Positions 36,901 to 50,114 of a stretch of 64,000 bases of DNA are shown in pieces. The translations under genes were made by a program, and so were the position numbers. The stretch is taken from NCBI GenBank assembly GCA_023079485.1, contig CM041115.1, positions 30,060,826 to 30,124,825 on the forward strand, written 5' to 3'. The DNA comes from Archilochus colubris. Taxonomy: Eukaryota > Chordata > Aves > Apodiformes > Trochilidae. The notes below the pieces were generated by a model. That model was not told where the DNA came from and ran no database searches. It was given only the letters and a program-made list of their open reading frames with translations. Position 1 is the stretch's first letter. Each line of letters opens with the position of its first letter.

Positions 36901-39900
36901 GGGAGGCAACAACAGCTGCAGGAGCAATAGATAAAAAGTCTGAGGTTGAAACAGAGTTTCTGTGAGGTCAGTCCCTATCTTTGCCCCAAGTGTAGGAGTG
37001 AAAGAACTGTATATTGCAGGGGTAAACATAGGTTAAGTATAGAAAGGTGGTCATTTTACTGAGAAGACAGTAGTTAAAATGAAACAAGGGCCTCCTCACC
37101 ATTTCCATGCTCCTGCTGGCATAGAACTGGAACTACTGAGGTCCCTGAGCCACATCAGATGGAAACTTCAACTGAGGCACAAAAAAAAGAAACAAAAAAT
37201 AAAGCACCACCAAGATCTACCAGCTTTGTCTGATCCAAGCAGCATCACATAAATGATGTCACCCGTCTGTCACCTGCACAGCTTGGGGTTGGAGTAGGCA
37301 GGGACAGCTCAGACCCACCAACATTTTCAGAAGGCCCCTAGTGCAGGAAATGTACCTTGTTTCCTGACTTCCTCTGTTTCAATAGAACTCTTCCTCTTCT
37401 CTTTCTAATATGCCAAAATTCTTTTACTATTTTAGCAAGAGTTCCACAATAGAAAAATCTTCTATTTTTCATTACCCTAGCACTGTCAGTCTTACAAATC
37501 CTGGTTAGAGGCACAGGTTAGGTGTTGCTTTGTGTTTGTCTTTCTTTCCTCTACTTGTGCAAGGCAGGAGACACACTTACCTAAAATGACCTGGTAAATG
37601 CTTCTACTCCTGGGCACACTTCCTCACTGTGCACTTCTGAAACCAACACTGCTCCAGGCAGCCACCAAAAGCCACTTTGCAAGACTGTGCTGCAATTTTG
37701 CCACCTGTACAATGACTTCTTTGTGAACTGTATAACAGCTAGGTATTTATAATATTACAGTTGATTTGTTTTCAGATGGAGTAACTCCATTTTAGACTGT
37801 GTTTTTTTCAAAGCATTGATGTACTTTTCCTTTTTATCCCTGGAATGTACAATCACAGTGGACTGCAAATTTAAAAAATCCCAGAGAGTCATTTTATTAG
37901 CTGCTGAAATACATTAGTGTTCCTGGACTTTGAACTAGGAATAATGATAACAGCCTTTCTTGAGAGGGAGTTTCTGACAGACTTTTTTTTCTGATGTTAG
38001 ATTAAATTATCTTTGTATTGATTTAGCTTTAGTGGTTCATAAATAGCTCTTTCTTAGTCTTCCTTGATGTGAGAGGACAGTAAATATGGCTTGCTTTTTG
38101 ATCTGAGTTTCCTATTGCATGGTGATCATTAGACAGATGATGGCTGTTGTTGAGCAAGCTCAAGAAAGAATCCAAGCCTCTGATCTTTCCTGTCACTTAA
38201 GAGGCCTAAATTTTTATGGTGGCTTTTATACCTGGAAAGTCTGTAAGGAATCATGGAGAGTCACAGGGTTCTGGGGTTGGAAAAATCACTGATGACTTTG
38301 TCTGTGTTTCCTGGTTCTGCTAGTGCTCCATGTAAAGCCTTTGTGGGGCACCCAGCCCTGGTGTAACTGTACTAGAACATATCAAAATGATGGTAACATA
38401 AGGCATGAATTCACACACCTCTCTATCACTGAGACAGACATATCAAAGCACTGAGTACCCTTTACTTCTGTTGACCGAAGCAAGCTCAGATGCTGTCAAT
38501 GCAGTGAAGCATCAGGGTTTTCATTGTGCAAGATCCTTGTCCCACCTGAGGTGATATAAACCACCCTAGTTAGACATCTATGCAGCCTGGTGATACTGCC
38601 TGGCTCCATGGATACTCTGCTGCCTGGGACTGCAACTCTTTTGTATGGCATTTTCAAGCAGGGGCTTACCCAAACCTCCATATTTAAAGCCAAGAGGCAA
38701 TTTTTCTTGTGTTGGTGAGGGTGAGGTCTGAGTTGCCCACACCACATTTAAGAGCATAAAGGATTTTCTATTCCACCAGCATTCAAGTGCTTTTTAAAAT
38801 TCTTTCCCTCCCTTTCATGAGCAGCAAGAAGTTGTTCTTAAGCTCAAACATTCAATATTTGCTTGCAGCAAACACCAGAGGTTCACAGACATTCAGAATT
38901 AAATTCAGTTGGAATAGGATCAAACAGCAACAGAGTAAAAAACCAAAAAACATGGTTAATTTCACAGATCTAATTTTTACAGAGATTATAAAAACCCGAA
39001 TACACAACTTAGAATTAAGAAAAGTCTGTGCATCTGCATGTATGAGAAGATGAAATAATGCTTCTTTAGTACTGCATTCATCATTCCTGGGGTTACAAAT
39101 TGCTGTTTTCTAATGGTCAGTAGATCAAAATTAAATAGTCCTAGCTCTTCTGGAACGATTGATAGCGTCTATAGGATTTTATCACAGACTTCTTGAGATT
39201 TTAATTTCAGAAATTTAGAATTCTCAAGAACAGGGACTGAGCATCAGTTTCATGAGCTACCTGCCCATGGCAGCTGGTGGGAAGAAAACTGCCCACTGAG
39301 ATGGACTGCAATACACCTGAGTAGCCCCTCCTGCCTCAGCCTGGGCACTATGATTACTACTTGACCTATCAACCAGTCACACAAAAACATTTTGCCGAGG
39401 AGAGAGGCAATAATTTGTCATCTTCACAAGGAGCTACATTTAAGGAGTAGTGCCCCAGTCTGCACACCAGCAGCAGGGACCAGAAAGGCTGGATGTAAGT
39501 TCAAGGAAATAGTTATGCATATGAAGAAAATGTAGCACCTGCTTAGTCACAGAGAAGTTAAAAGGACTGTATGGGAGCTTAAAGGATGCATAACAGCCCT
39601 CTCTTAACCCATGAGATTGTAATTTCAAGGGTGTAACTCTAGCACTGGGTTTTCATCATAGAGAGGTGAATACTAGAGGTTCACATTGTTTATTTTCTTC
39701 TTCTTGTCATACACTCTTTCTGACTCTTCAGAGTACTTTTTCTCTTACAGGATGTAGTTGCTCAGCTGGAGATGTAATTTACATCTTTATTTTGCACTTG
39801 GTATTCGAAAGCAAGCTAATGCTACATCCTTTGAACATTTATTCTTCCTCTGAATAGAAGTGAAAGTAAAAATTCTGGATGGTCCCAAATTTGCAACAAG

Positions 39901-40870
39901 ACCTCACTTCAGAAGCTGAATGTCATCTGTGTATCAATCATACGGTGTACAGGGAGGACAAGCTTACACAAAAATGATCCTAAAACCCCATAGTCCTCAT
40001 GTTCAGCAGCTTCTCTAACTGTGGCTTCAGCCTTCCCATTTTCCTGACTGAAGACTTTGTTCAAAACCTGCTCCAAGGCTGACGTGGTTCATTCTGTTGT
40101 TCTACCAATGTTTTGAGCAGGCTCTGGATCACATGTAAAGATTGGGAAGAACGGAGATTTCATCATTTTACTTATTTATTTACTTATTTATTGTGCAGAT
40201 AATAATTTGTTATCTGTTATGTAATAATTTGCATCACTGATGAATTGTCAGGTATTTTAAAGCCTGCTTTTATCTTTCTAAAGTTGCTTATGCATTATTT
40301 TATCCAGAACCTCAGACTATGTGGATTCTTCTTCTTAAAGCCTCAGGAACTTAAACTGCTGACTCAAGAGGTTTTATGACTAGCATCTACACTCCATAAC
40401 TAAAGCTTGAAAACTGCAGTGAAGTCATAAGCCTCAAACAAAGAAATAAAAATACAATCTGACTTTCATCATTATGTATTTTAAACTGCTGATTAAGGCT
40501 TGACCCATTTTAATTTAATTTTTATAACTGGCAAAAAGCATAATTTTTTCTGTAAAATTCTGTCATCTAGACTTCAAGAAGAGTAGTGAGAAGTGGTCCC
40601 TAAGTAACTCCCATAACATCATTCTTACTGTCTTTTCTGCTAATATGAAACATCCAGATCACTTTTTCACATCTCCTCAAAGGTGGATTTTAAGCTGAGA
40701 ACTTACTATGAAGTCCTGAATGTCAACCTCCTAGGTCTGTCATGTCATGAAAGCAGTAAAAGCTGGAGGTACCAAACTCTTGTGAAAATGTGGATTACTG
40801 ATATGCTATGCATGTGATTGAGAGTTCAGGTGCTTACCAATGCAGAGAACCCTTGCATAAGGAGTTGGGG

Positions 40871-40920
40871 AAAAAAAAAAAGAAAAGAAAAAAAAAAAGA
40901 AAAAGAAAAAAAAAAAAAAA
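40871..40920. repeat. A-rich simple sequence (A with scattered G)
   Basis: Fifty bases of A interrupted by four G residues. It could be a decayed poly(A) tail, but no retroposed body is recognisable upstream. Confidence 0.9.
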
Positions 40921-41461
40921 GATTTGGATATACAATACTTCCTAGTAGTTGCCTGATCACAAGCCATTCTGTATTTCAGGTCTGTAAGGGAGAAAAGTTA
41001 TCACGAGACCTTGTGTGCCACCCTCTCCCAGCATCATACACAATCCAGAGCATCAGAAAGTCTCCTAAATAGTAACACATTTGGTTTAATAAACAGTTGC
41101 AGACTACTTATACAGGATGCTTAGGGGAAAAAAAAGATCTAGCATCTAATGTCAGAAAGGGTAGAAAAGGTGCATTGCTTGCATAGCAGAAATTGACCAA
41201 TTTATATTGTTTATTTCTGTTTATTAGTCATATACCATAGCTTTTTCACCATTTCCTGGTAAGATAAAGGGTTCTGTTCTCTTCTCCCTTATAAAGATCC
41301 ACTTCAGAAGCAGATGCAGAAACAGTCAGCTGGTCTCAGGCAGTAATAGAGTACATATGTGAAGACAAACTGCTTTTACTTTCAATACTTTCATTAAAAT
41401 AATGTGATGCTCTAAAAAGACATTTCTGAAGGCTGTTGATAAACAGCAAGAACTCTTAGCT

Positions 41462-41621
41462 ATTTCACTGTCAGTACAGATGAAAAGTCTACCAATCTTC
41501 TTTGAGAGGCTCAATGTACTTTTTGCTTCGATCTGCATGGCTACTGGAAAATGTGTATGTTTCACACTAACTTTACAAGAAAATGACCTGCCTACATCTC
41601 CATTTCACTGTCAGTACAGAT
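41462..41621. repeat. Exact 20-mer repeated 140 bp apart
   Basis: ATTTCACTGTCAGTACAGAT occurs at 41462-41481 and again at 41602-41621. The flanks do not match, so it is not a simple tandem duplication. It could be a remnant of a templated insertion. Confidence 0.9.
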
Positions 41622-43543
41622 ATGAGCCCAGCTCCTAACACACAATCTCAGCTACATTGCCAGGTGGCCCAGAGTACATTGGATGATCACACTCCCATGT
41701 TTAAAGGGATGTTCCTTTCTCATAAGGATGTAAGCAATACATTAATACATTAACACACCACCTCCTCTTGCTGAGAGCTGAGTTTAGAGCAGTCTCACAC
41801 ACACAGCAGCAAAGTCTGTGAGTGAGTACATTATCATAGGAGGATAGGTTTAAATCTTAAATCTTTAAAGGTGGCACACTTGGTTTGTGGGATTTTACAC
41901 TGATCATAATATGTAAGCTAAGACCCTTTGAAGCAAAACCAAGACAGTCTAACTTACCTGCACTCTTGAACCAGTTGAGAAGATTTCAGAGCCATGGGAG
42001 AAAATATAAATAAAGCAGAGTGAGAGGACAAGGGAGCTATGCAAGAGGTTAGCTAATTAGAAAAATATCAGAAGCAGAGACTCACATGTTAATATTATTT
42101 TTGGAAAAAGGATTTTTTTTCTGTAAATGGAAAATGCTTCAAGTTCAAGCCATGCTTAAAAGCATAACCACATGGGACAAGAGAGCAACAGCTGCACTCA
42201 AATATTTTCTTAAGAGATGAACATTCATACTCACTCTGTGCTATATCAAAATAACATTTCTGTATATCAGCTTATTTCACAAGTGCTTTTGAAAGGGACT
42301 CTTTGTTTGTCCTTTCTGAAGCCATTTTTAGCTGGAGCCATCATTGCTTAGTCTTCCCTGGTGACACACAGTATACTGGATGTTCATAAGCAAAGTGAAA
42401 TATCCCTTTTCTGGAACCAAAGAGGGCATTGGCCCCTCAATATTGCTTGAAGAAGGAGAAAGGGAGGAATATGTTCTGCCCACATTATTTCAATATTTAT
42501 CCATCTCTGAAATAAACATTCAAGTATAACATGTAAAAATAAAATGTTCAAGATCTTGCTCATAAATACTTTATTTATGGCTTTGAAAATATAAGCTGGA
42601 ATGTCAAACTAAAATATGTCCTGCCCTTACAATCATAAATTATACACCACCATAAATTTTCTAGACATTTTACAAATACAGATATTTCCCCTGTCCCAAA
42701 GAATTTAAATTTAAATCAGGCATGACAAACAGAAGGCATGGCAGAGGACAACAGTTCATGACAGGAATTATGAGAAAGAAATAAACATTGTCTGAAGTGA
42801 TGAGTTTAAAGTATAGACAGAGGGAAAGTTCTTTCAGGTGCAGAAGAGAGTTTTAACTTAAAACCATCTCTCTTCCCCAGAGAAGGACTAAGTGCAGCTT
42901 TGGCAGTCTTCATTTATGCGCTTACTGATAAGTTTACTTGCTGAGTTTTGAAGATTTGGTTGGAACTTGTTTATGTTTTTACTGTTAATAGGTTATTATT
43001 CTGAGTATTCTTACAGAATACTGAATGTTTAAGTAGGAATGTATAAGTCACAGCTTTTAGCTTAGTAACAAAGTTAAAAATCTGATCCAGAGGAGGCAGA
43101 GGGCTTTGTTTTGCTCTGTGTTCCCCACACAGAGAGCCTGTGCCAAGCATACAGAGGGGCCACAACTCTAGTGCAGCCCTGACTTCACAGAAAAGACAGA
43201 GTCAGCACAAAGCCAGCTACATGGGAACTGAGCTGGTGGCAGGCACCCAAAGCTGACCTACATGCAATTTACAGCTGGCAGAAGCAGGGCTGGTATCACC
43301 AGGCTGGATGGTGATACTGTGGGGTGGGAACCAGCGAAGGCTTGCTGGTAAAACCTCAGTGGATCTGCAGAGCATTGACACTGCCATGGTCCTTTGTCTA
43401 CCAAGGAGGCAGGAACAGTGTGGTGACAGATGGAGCTTGTGGTGGGACTAAGTGACTTGGACCTCAGAAAGCTGGACAACAAATACTTGGAGGCCAAAGC
43501 AGAACCTGCTCTATGTGCAATGCTCTGAAGTACTCACTACCTC

Positions 43544-43590
43544 AAATATAAGCTAAAAGCTTCTACTTATATTTATAAAAGCTTATATTT
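43544..43590. repeat. Short inverted repeat
   Basis: AAATATAAGCT at 43544-43554 pairs with AGCTTATATTT at 43580-43590, an 11-bp perfect arm with a 25-bp spacer. The arms are AT-rich. Biological significance is doubtful. Confidence 0.7.
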
Positions 43591-45689
43591 AACTGTTCTT
43601 TGTTGGTCTTTTCATCCCTTTGCAGTAATGCACAAATTTTCTTTTCTTAATAAATACTTGGGACAGCTAAAAAGCCAGAATTATTCTTATACACCATAGC
43701 TGTGGTGCTATAGCTAAGGTATTTCATGGAAGACACAATCAGCTGCAGCAATAAAGCCAATTGCATTTGCTTTGACAGAGGAGCCTGCTTTGTTTTGAAA
43801 CACCCTCAAACACTTGAAATTCATGTAAAGGACTTGTAGGAAATCTCTAGCCATCTGGAACAGCTGGTGATGTGATTAGTCAATAGCACCTAAAATTAAA
43901 TGACAGCTATTTTTAAACAACTGAGTTTCTCCCATGTATTAATGAAAAGTGAAAGGGGGCAAAAAAACCCAAACCTTAATATGTGAAACTGAAATGATGG
44001 TCTACCTCTGCCACTTTCTCCTGGCTGCCATACAGCATTGACAAATTCAGTTGCATTTTCAAGCTACAAAATACCTTGTTTATTTACTGGCAGCTGAAGT
44101 TGCTGAGCCTTTTAAAAGGGTCTCTTGCCCCATTGTACCCACCTCAGCTCTAGATAAAAACAGCCTCGCTTTGCTGATCTTCATTAGTAAGCAGAGTAGT
44201 TAATGATGAAAGGGACATCAAGTTGCCAAAAGTGTACATTGGCGGTCTGAGGTGTCTCAGGCAGAAAGATGTGGAGCTGGTCATGCTGTAAGACATCTTG
44301 TAAGGAGCTCTGTCAGCTGATACGTTTTGGAAGCAGGAAAACTGCCCAGCTCTGATTTCTGATTGCATTTCACAGAAGGACAGATGTATGCTAATCTCAG
44401 GATGAAGGGTGGATGGAGCATGCTCGTTTTACAGAGGACACTTGCCTCTCTTGATAGCAAGAGAGAAACACTATTACCACTGACTTAATTAGAAGTCCTA
44501 GTCTGAAATCTGCAAGTAAAGGGTTCTGATCACATTGGTGGACACATACGAATGTAAAGGGCTTACTGCTACTGAGAAAGACGTGCAGGACAATTTTTTG
44601 AGATGTACAGATTTCAGTGATACCTTGTAACTTCCAGCAGGAAGCCACATCTCTTCTAAAAATGAGTATGCAATTATCAGCACAAATATGAGCTCCAGGT
44701 GCAGGTCCAGGCTGCCCTCTCTTTCCTGAAGTGGCAGGTTGTATTTAGAGCAGGTTGGTGAATCACTGTTGTCCTGAGTTATTACTCTGTTCAGATACAG
44801 AGAATATTCTTAAAGCTGTTTTAATGCTTAGCCCAGGTCTCCATCATTCTTGTTTAGTTTTAACCAAAGATTAGGAAGAACACATCGATTTTGCATTGCT
44901 GCAGGCTGAGACTGCAAACTAGTTGATTTGCTATGGGTCATCAGGCCAAAGCATCAAAGATAAATATATTTTTTGCAAAAAACTAAACTTTTCATTTTTC
45001 TAATTGCTGGATCCAGCTGCTTATTTCCAAAGAGATATGCCAAGGTGCTCCTGAGCAAATGAAAGAAGAACTGGACCTTAGAAGAAATTCTCATGTCAGA
45101 TTGTAAAACAAAATTTTAAAATGTAATAGGGACAGATGAACTGCTATTCCAGAGATATTTCAAAAATTAAAAGTTACAATAAATTAGCTTTGTTTGTGAC
45201 AGTGTTGGTGTTATATACAGATAGTGTAGTACTTGTACATAGGAACAAGCAGAGGAGAAGAGACCACTGCACTCTGCTGAGATGTATATGTCTGATCAGG
45301 CAGCAGTGCCATGGGAGTTGACTATAACTCAGCACCTTGGCTCCTCAAACTGAAGAGAAGAAGCAAACCCATATGAGAACTGCTAATATGCTAAATCTTG
45401 GTCCTGGATATCTAGGCTTAACACAACAGTTTTGGATAGCGCTATCAGGACAGCTCTTGACCTCCCACAGATGGTAGAAAGGAAATTGCTTCCATTAGGC
45501 CACAGCTGTTACAGTATATGTGCTGGTGTCCCTTTTAGATCAGTGAAAACATCCAGTTTGTCAGTATTGGAAAGCCCTATGAGAATGGGTTGTCTCATAC
45601 AAATTTTTCAGGTAGCGGCTGGAATCTATAACTGACATTTCTTAATTTTGTTTAAGCTTTCATTGCTCAGGTTGTATCAAATATCAAGT

Positions 45690-45718
45690 TTATATATATA
45701 TATATACACACACACACA
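45690..45718. repeat. (TA)n(CA)n microsatellite
   Basis: About eight TA units run directly into about seven CA units. This is a typical compound dinucleotide repeat and likely polymorphic. Confidence 0.9.
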
Positions 45719-45856
45719 ATGTTAAACAGTTAAAAGCTATTGCGCTATTTGTCATATGGCTATTTTAATGTAATATTTGAAGTTCCATAGAAATAGAACA
45801 CTAATTTTGAAACAAAATTATTTGCAATACTATCCCAGTAATCAAACCCTTTCCAA

Positions 45857-45943
45857 TTTTTTGTTTTTGTTTCTGGTTTGTTTTTTATTTGTTTGTTTCT
45901 CTGGGTTTTTGTGGGGGTTTTTTTTTGTTTGTTTGTTGTTTTT
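45857..45943. repeat. T/G-rich low-complexity stretch
   Basis: T runs with GTTT repeats dominate the plus strand. They open the plus-strand frame 45777-46091 (104 codons, rich in Phe, Leu and Val), which I do not regard as a gene. Confidence 0.8.
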
Positions 45944-46699
45944 TCTAATGGAAGAATATGAGGATTTTGTTCTGTTTTGGAATAAGCTTTGTTTCAAACC
46001 ATCGGCATTTCCTTTAGAACAGAAATCCCAGTTCCCAGCCATTTTTGTTTCCATTGTTCCTGCATCCCAGATTCCAGTACCCAGAGGCTAAACTTCTTTT
46101 ACAGTCCATGTCCCCATTCCACCTCCCCATACCCACAAGTCTCGCTGTGTAGTCTCACAGTGTCTCTTTTTGAGAAAAAAACCCTGCAGACAGCACAGGC
46201 ACACAGCCCACTCTTTGGAGCCCAGTTGTATTGTTAGGTTCCTGTGCCTTGGGGTCTTTGTAGCATGATCTCTCACAGCACTAACATCAACCATCTGGTA
46301 CTGTTTACCCTAAAGAGAGACACCATGGACTACATTACCCAGAATGCTTGACAGGAGAGTCAGCATGAGTGAAGAATAAATCCTGTTCATAACTGTGTTT
46401 CTCAAAGTCACATTATTTTTCTTACATAAAAGCTACTGGCCAAATGTATACACTGGGTGATGGTGACAGCAGGTAAAAACGCAAGCCAGAAACACGTTGC
46501 ACTTAGAGTCAGCTGAATAGTAAGCAAAAAATTCAGACTCATTGATTCTGTTTAGATCTGTGTACCCATCCATAACGTGAAAAACTTACTTCTGCTGAGA
46601 CCTAATAGAAACACCAAAAAAGTCATGGTCCTTGTAAAATTCTAGTAAAAAAGCTCAGATTCTATCAATAAAATATCTAAGAGATTAACCAAAGTTAAT

Positions 46700-46932
46700 C
46701 CTGATAGGATAGTGGGAGGCAGCTATTTCAAAATCAAAGACAGGGATTTTTTTTACAGTGAGGGAGGCAAAACACTGGAACAAGTTACCCAGAATGGTGG
46801 TAAATGCCCCATCCCTGAAAATGTTCCAGGTCAGGATTGATGGGGCTCTGAGCAACCTGATCTACTTGAAGATGTCTCTGCCCATGGCAGGGGGTTGGAG
46901 CTGTTGATCTTCCAACCTGAACTATTCTTAGA
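46700..46932 (+). mobile_element. Degraded CR1 3' end
   Basis: The plus strand shows the C-terminal ORF2 and 3' UTR of CR1: AGTGAGGGAGGCAAAACACT, then GGAACAAGTTACCCAGAATG, then GGGGCTCTGAGCAACCTGAT and CTGCCCATGGCAGGGGGTTG. The end near TTCCAACCTGAACTATTCTT is diverged and lacks clear octamer repeats. No open frame survives. The 5' border is uncertain by tens of bases. Confidence 0.87.
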
Positions 46933-49331
46933 TGACTGTCTAGATGCCATAGCATGAGACATCGTAAGCACAGCTGGAGTGATGCCACTGCAACTGAAGC
47001 AGGTGGCAGTGAATCTTTGATTCTTCCCTAAGCAGTCACATCACTGACAGCTTGGCATTTGCACACTCTGCTACTAGCTCTTTCAAGTAAGAGTGCTTCT
47101 GCTTTCAATGCTGACAGCAGGCATCCAGTTTCAGACATGGATCACTGTACTTTAAAAAAGCTTCCCTAAAGTTTACGATGCTGGAGATGTCACATAACAT
47201 TTGACTTTTGATGTGATGCAGTGTAAATGATGTAATTATATTTACAAGACATGATTGATAACATGCTGCACATGAACCCTTTCCTTTAAACTTTACCATA
47301 AAACACATTCATCTGCCATTCCCCAGTCTCATCTACCAAAGGATCCAAGTGAAAAAGGGAACATTAAACAGGTTGGAACAGCACAAATAAGCCCTGAATG
47401 ACTATTCAGGAACAGGAGATGAAATCTGATCTCGAAATTTAAGTATGCATAAGTATTATGCTCTTTCCTTTAAAGTCTGTGTAAACTGTGGGATTTGAGC
47501 GGGTTTTGGGTTGGTTTTTTTTTTTTTGTTTTGCTGAACCTGGAATCCTGTTAGAGTAATGTTAGATCCCAAGAGCAAAACCATTCACTTGATTACCTGT
47601 TGATTAATGTCTTTTTCAGCAGTGTGATCTCACTAATACATAAAGTTACTCCTGAGCTCCACTGTTGTACAGTAATGTATGGGAGGACACTGTGGAGGAG
47701 GCTACAGACTTCAGGAGCTGCTTTCCTGCCTGACAATGCTTCCCCCTTAGCTGCAAACCTTAGTAAATCACCATAAGTGACTGCTAGGCTAATATAGCCA
47801 ACTTTGCTGGCAGGGAACCAGGGATCACTCTGTTATCATGCCGACTCCAGAGCGAGGAGGTGATAATCTCTGACAAAGGGAAATCACAAACCAAGGGAGG
47901 CAGCAGCCTTCTTAGATACAAAAGGTTTTCACTGCAGCCTTAGGCACCTCAGTCTGTGTCTGCAAAAGGAACATTTTACAAACACTTGGGTGAATAGGAG
48001 ATGATTTTAAAGCTGAAGCAAAATCATCATCCCAGGAATCTGGCATGTGGTAAAATCATGCTGTAATCATTTAAGACCTAAGATTATCTTGTGTAGTAGT
48101 AGGAGACACTTTGAATGGTAGAACAACATCCAGTCCTGCAGATGTTCAGATAGCAAATGTTTTCAAGGCACTTTGAAGATGAAGCACATAAATAGAAAGT
48201 TTCATTATGAGATATTATACATTTGAAGGTTCTTTTAGGAGACACAACATAGGGGTCTTTTCAAAGCAGTGACTTTTTTTTTTTTCTTTTGCACTTTACT
48301 CCTTTTGATTAGCAGAATTCAGAAATTTGAAAATTTCTGTTTCATTTAATCCAGCAGCGTCAAACGTTTTTGCCAAAAAAAGACACAGCTACTCAGTGTA
48401 AAGAAGCTTGTAAAAAGCTACTAGGTAGGGAAGTTCACTCAATCACTGGCATCACTGATTGGATCCAGAGCCACAATAAAAATGGATAGACAATATATGC
48501 CTTTACGTTAAGCCATCTCAAATACCACACAAAGGAAGGAGAGCAAAGGAGCCAAAGAGCATACTGTAGAAAAAGAAAATGAAAGCCATACACTCAACAT
48601 CTCAGTTTTGAACAGTTGTGTAAAAACATCTGGAAGCTGCAAATCCTGAAGAATCCAGCAGTCCCCCAGTCTTATGTTTCACCCCTGGACACCATATTTG
48701 GTCTCTATGAATTAGAGAACAGAAACAAAAAGAAGCATAACACATCAAATAAGGAGCGAGCACCAGCTAGAGATTTGTTGGCTTCATTACAATGAATCCA
48801 TTTTGTGTGTGACGAATGGAAAATGTCCTACAGACTTGGGCTATGACAGCAGTATACTGCAAATTTCCTTTGTTATATGATTAGGCATTGGCAGAGGAAC
48901 TTACAACCCTGAGGCTTACATCCAGACAAGAGTGATCTTTCAGTCATGTCCCTACAGTTATTAAAAATATACAATATATCTAGTCAACCTTTTGCTTTTC
49001 CAGTGATGACTATATGCAATGACAATATCAATGGATATATCTTCAAAAAGGAAAATTCCAGTAAAATTCTAGAAATTTCTTTAAAGTAAGGAATATACTG
49101 AATGACAGCCATTAAAATTTTAAGATGTTTCATTTGCTGGTGGAATAGAAAGCGTTGAGGTATTTGATAGACCCAAAGATAGAAACACTGCAAATTTAAG
49201 TATTACTTACAAGAAAATTCAAGAAAGTTATTCATACAATGCTAGGAAAATACTGCAATTTTGTCCATGGGATGACGCTAGTCCTGTGAATGTTAATATT
49301 ATCAGAGAAATCCTGTCATTGAAATACTTGA
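46933..49331. other. 2.4 kb of unique DNA, no gene seen
   Basis: No recognisable gene or mobile element. There are short T runs near 47517-47528 and 48271-48281. Confidence 0.6.
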
Positions 49332-49337
49332 CAGGGT
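49332..49337. repeat. Target site duplication CAGGGT (left)
   Basis: CAGGGT directly precedes the LTR start at 49338 and recurs exactly at 50650-50655. Confidence 0.9.
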
Positions 49338-49642
49338 TGTAGCGGGAAGGAGCCCTTCTTGCTCCTAGGGCTGATCCTGAGGCCTCGGGGTTTAGCCCAT
49401 TCCTGGACAATGTCCTAGGGCTGTTCCTGTGGCCTCGGGATCTACCCTTTCTTGCCTGCTCCTGGGGCTCCTCGAGCTGTGGGCTTCTCCATCCTCACTG
49501 AAGAGTGAGAGCTCTCTCCATGGGTGTCAGCTGCTCTCTTATTGGCCCCCTGCTCCTGCACATGCTCAGGAGGGAGGCCAGACACAGGTGAACCCACACC
49601 CACTCATCAATAACTCAGGGCACCTGGTCCTGTCTCACTACA
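49338..49642 (-). repeat. LTR of element 2 (3' LTR in element orientation)
   Basis: This 305-bp LTR has TGTAG/CTACA ends. It is about 98 bp longer than the element 1 LTR because the region beside the TGTAGCGGG end carries an internal duplication. TCCTAGGGCTGATCCTGAGG (about 49364) and TCCTAGGGCTGTTCCTGTGG (about 49411) are two diverged copies of the same unit. The conserved minus-strand GGGGGCCAATAAG block replaces the AATAAA seen in element 1. Confidence 0.94.
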
Positions 49643-49663
49643 TTTCCCCCCTTTTTTTTTTTT
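49643..49663 (-). promoter_or_regulatory. Polypurine tract of element 2
   Basis: TTTCCCCCC followed by about 12 T on the plus strand reads as A-run, G6, AAA on the minus strand. It directly abuts the LTR, as in element 1. Confidence 0.88.
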
Positions 49664-49760
49664 ACACAGACATTTACATAGTACACAGACATTTACATAG
49701 ACATTTACATATTTACATCTTTTTACATATACATCTTTAAGGGGAATTAAACATCACACA
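49664..49760 (-). repeat. ACATTTACATA tandem motif in element 2 interior
   Basis: ACAGACATTTACATAG and shorter ACATTTACATA variants recur at least five times just inside the polypurine tract. Element 1 has an analogous but different AT-rich repeat in the same position (ACATACACTTATA with TTTAACCCTAGCTTACAAA, 27545-27650). The same part of the interior is repeat-prone in both. Confidence 0.8.
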
Positions 49761-49900
49761 ATTTACATATATTTTTAGGGAGAATTCTCAACCCTTACAC
49801 ATATTTTGGGGAGAATTCTCAACCTTCTTTCTTTCAACCTTCTTTCTTTAAGGGGAGTTAAGCATACCCATATATTCGCTTGATGTCAGCCCCTTTCTGG

Positions 49901-50114
49901 CAAAGTCTCTGCAAGTTGTCTGAGCACTCTTCACAAAGTCTCTGCAAATTGTCCCAGGCACTTGCCCTCTATTCCGGGGTTTCTTTCCTCATGGGCCGCG
50001 GGATTTAACCCTTCCTCATGGGATTTCCCTCTGCTCAAGGGCTTAGCCTAGGCATGTTTCACAAAGTCTCTGCAAGTTGCACCAGGCACTTTTCACAGAG
50101 TCTCTGCAAGTTGT
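49901..50114 (-). repeat. Four copies of CAAAGTCTCTGCAA in element 2
   Basis: CAAAGTCTCTGCAAGTTG or close variants start at 49901, 49934, 50062 and 50096, forming two pairs with 33-34 bp spacing. A larger duplication of about 85 bp (CCGGGGTTTCTTTCCTCATG through TTAACCCTTCCTCATGGGAT) is found at about 49974 and about 50174. The interior has grown by repeated tandem duplication. Confidence 0.88.

Larger units (their letters stand above)
30990..46699. other. 15.7 kb of mostly unique DNA, no gene seen
   Basis: I could not recognise any exon or RNA gene. Simple repeats at 40871, 45690 and 45857 and a duplicated 20-mer near 41.5 kb are listed separately. A possible very degraded CR1 3' tail lies at about 38256-38300 but is too weak to call. 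Open frames are all short, and those longer than 100 codons (32990-33310, 45777-46091, 16030-15722 type) lack known motifs. Confidence 0.5.

Noticed and set aside
38256..38345. Possible degraded CR1 tail (TCACAGGGTTCTGGGGTTGG)
   Set aside because: The similarity is limited to about 25 bp with mismatches, and no clear ORF2 or octamer sequence adjoins it.
45777..46091. Plus-strand 104-codon frame with a hydrophobic centre
   Set aside because: The hydrophobic part is a T/G-rich low-complexity stretch. There is no signal for a real gene.
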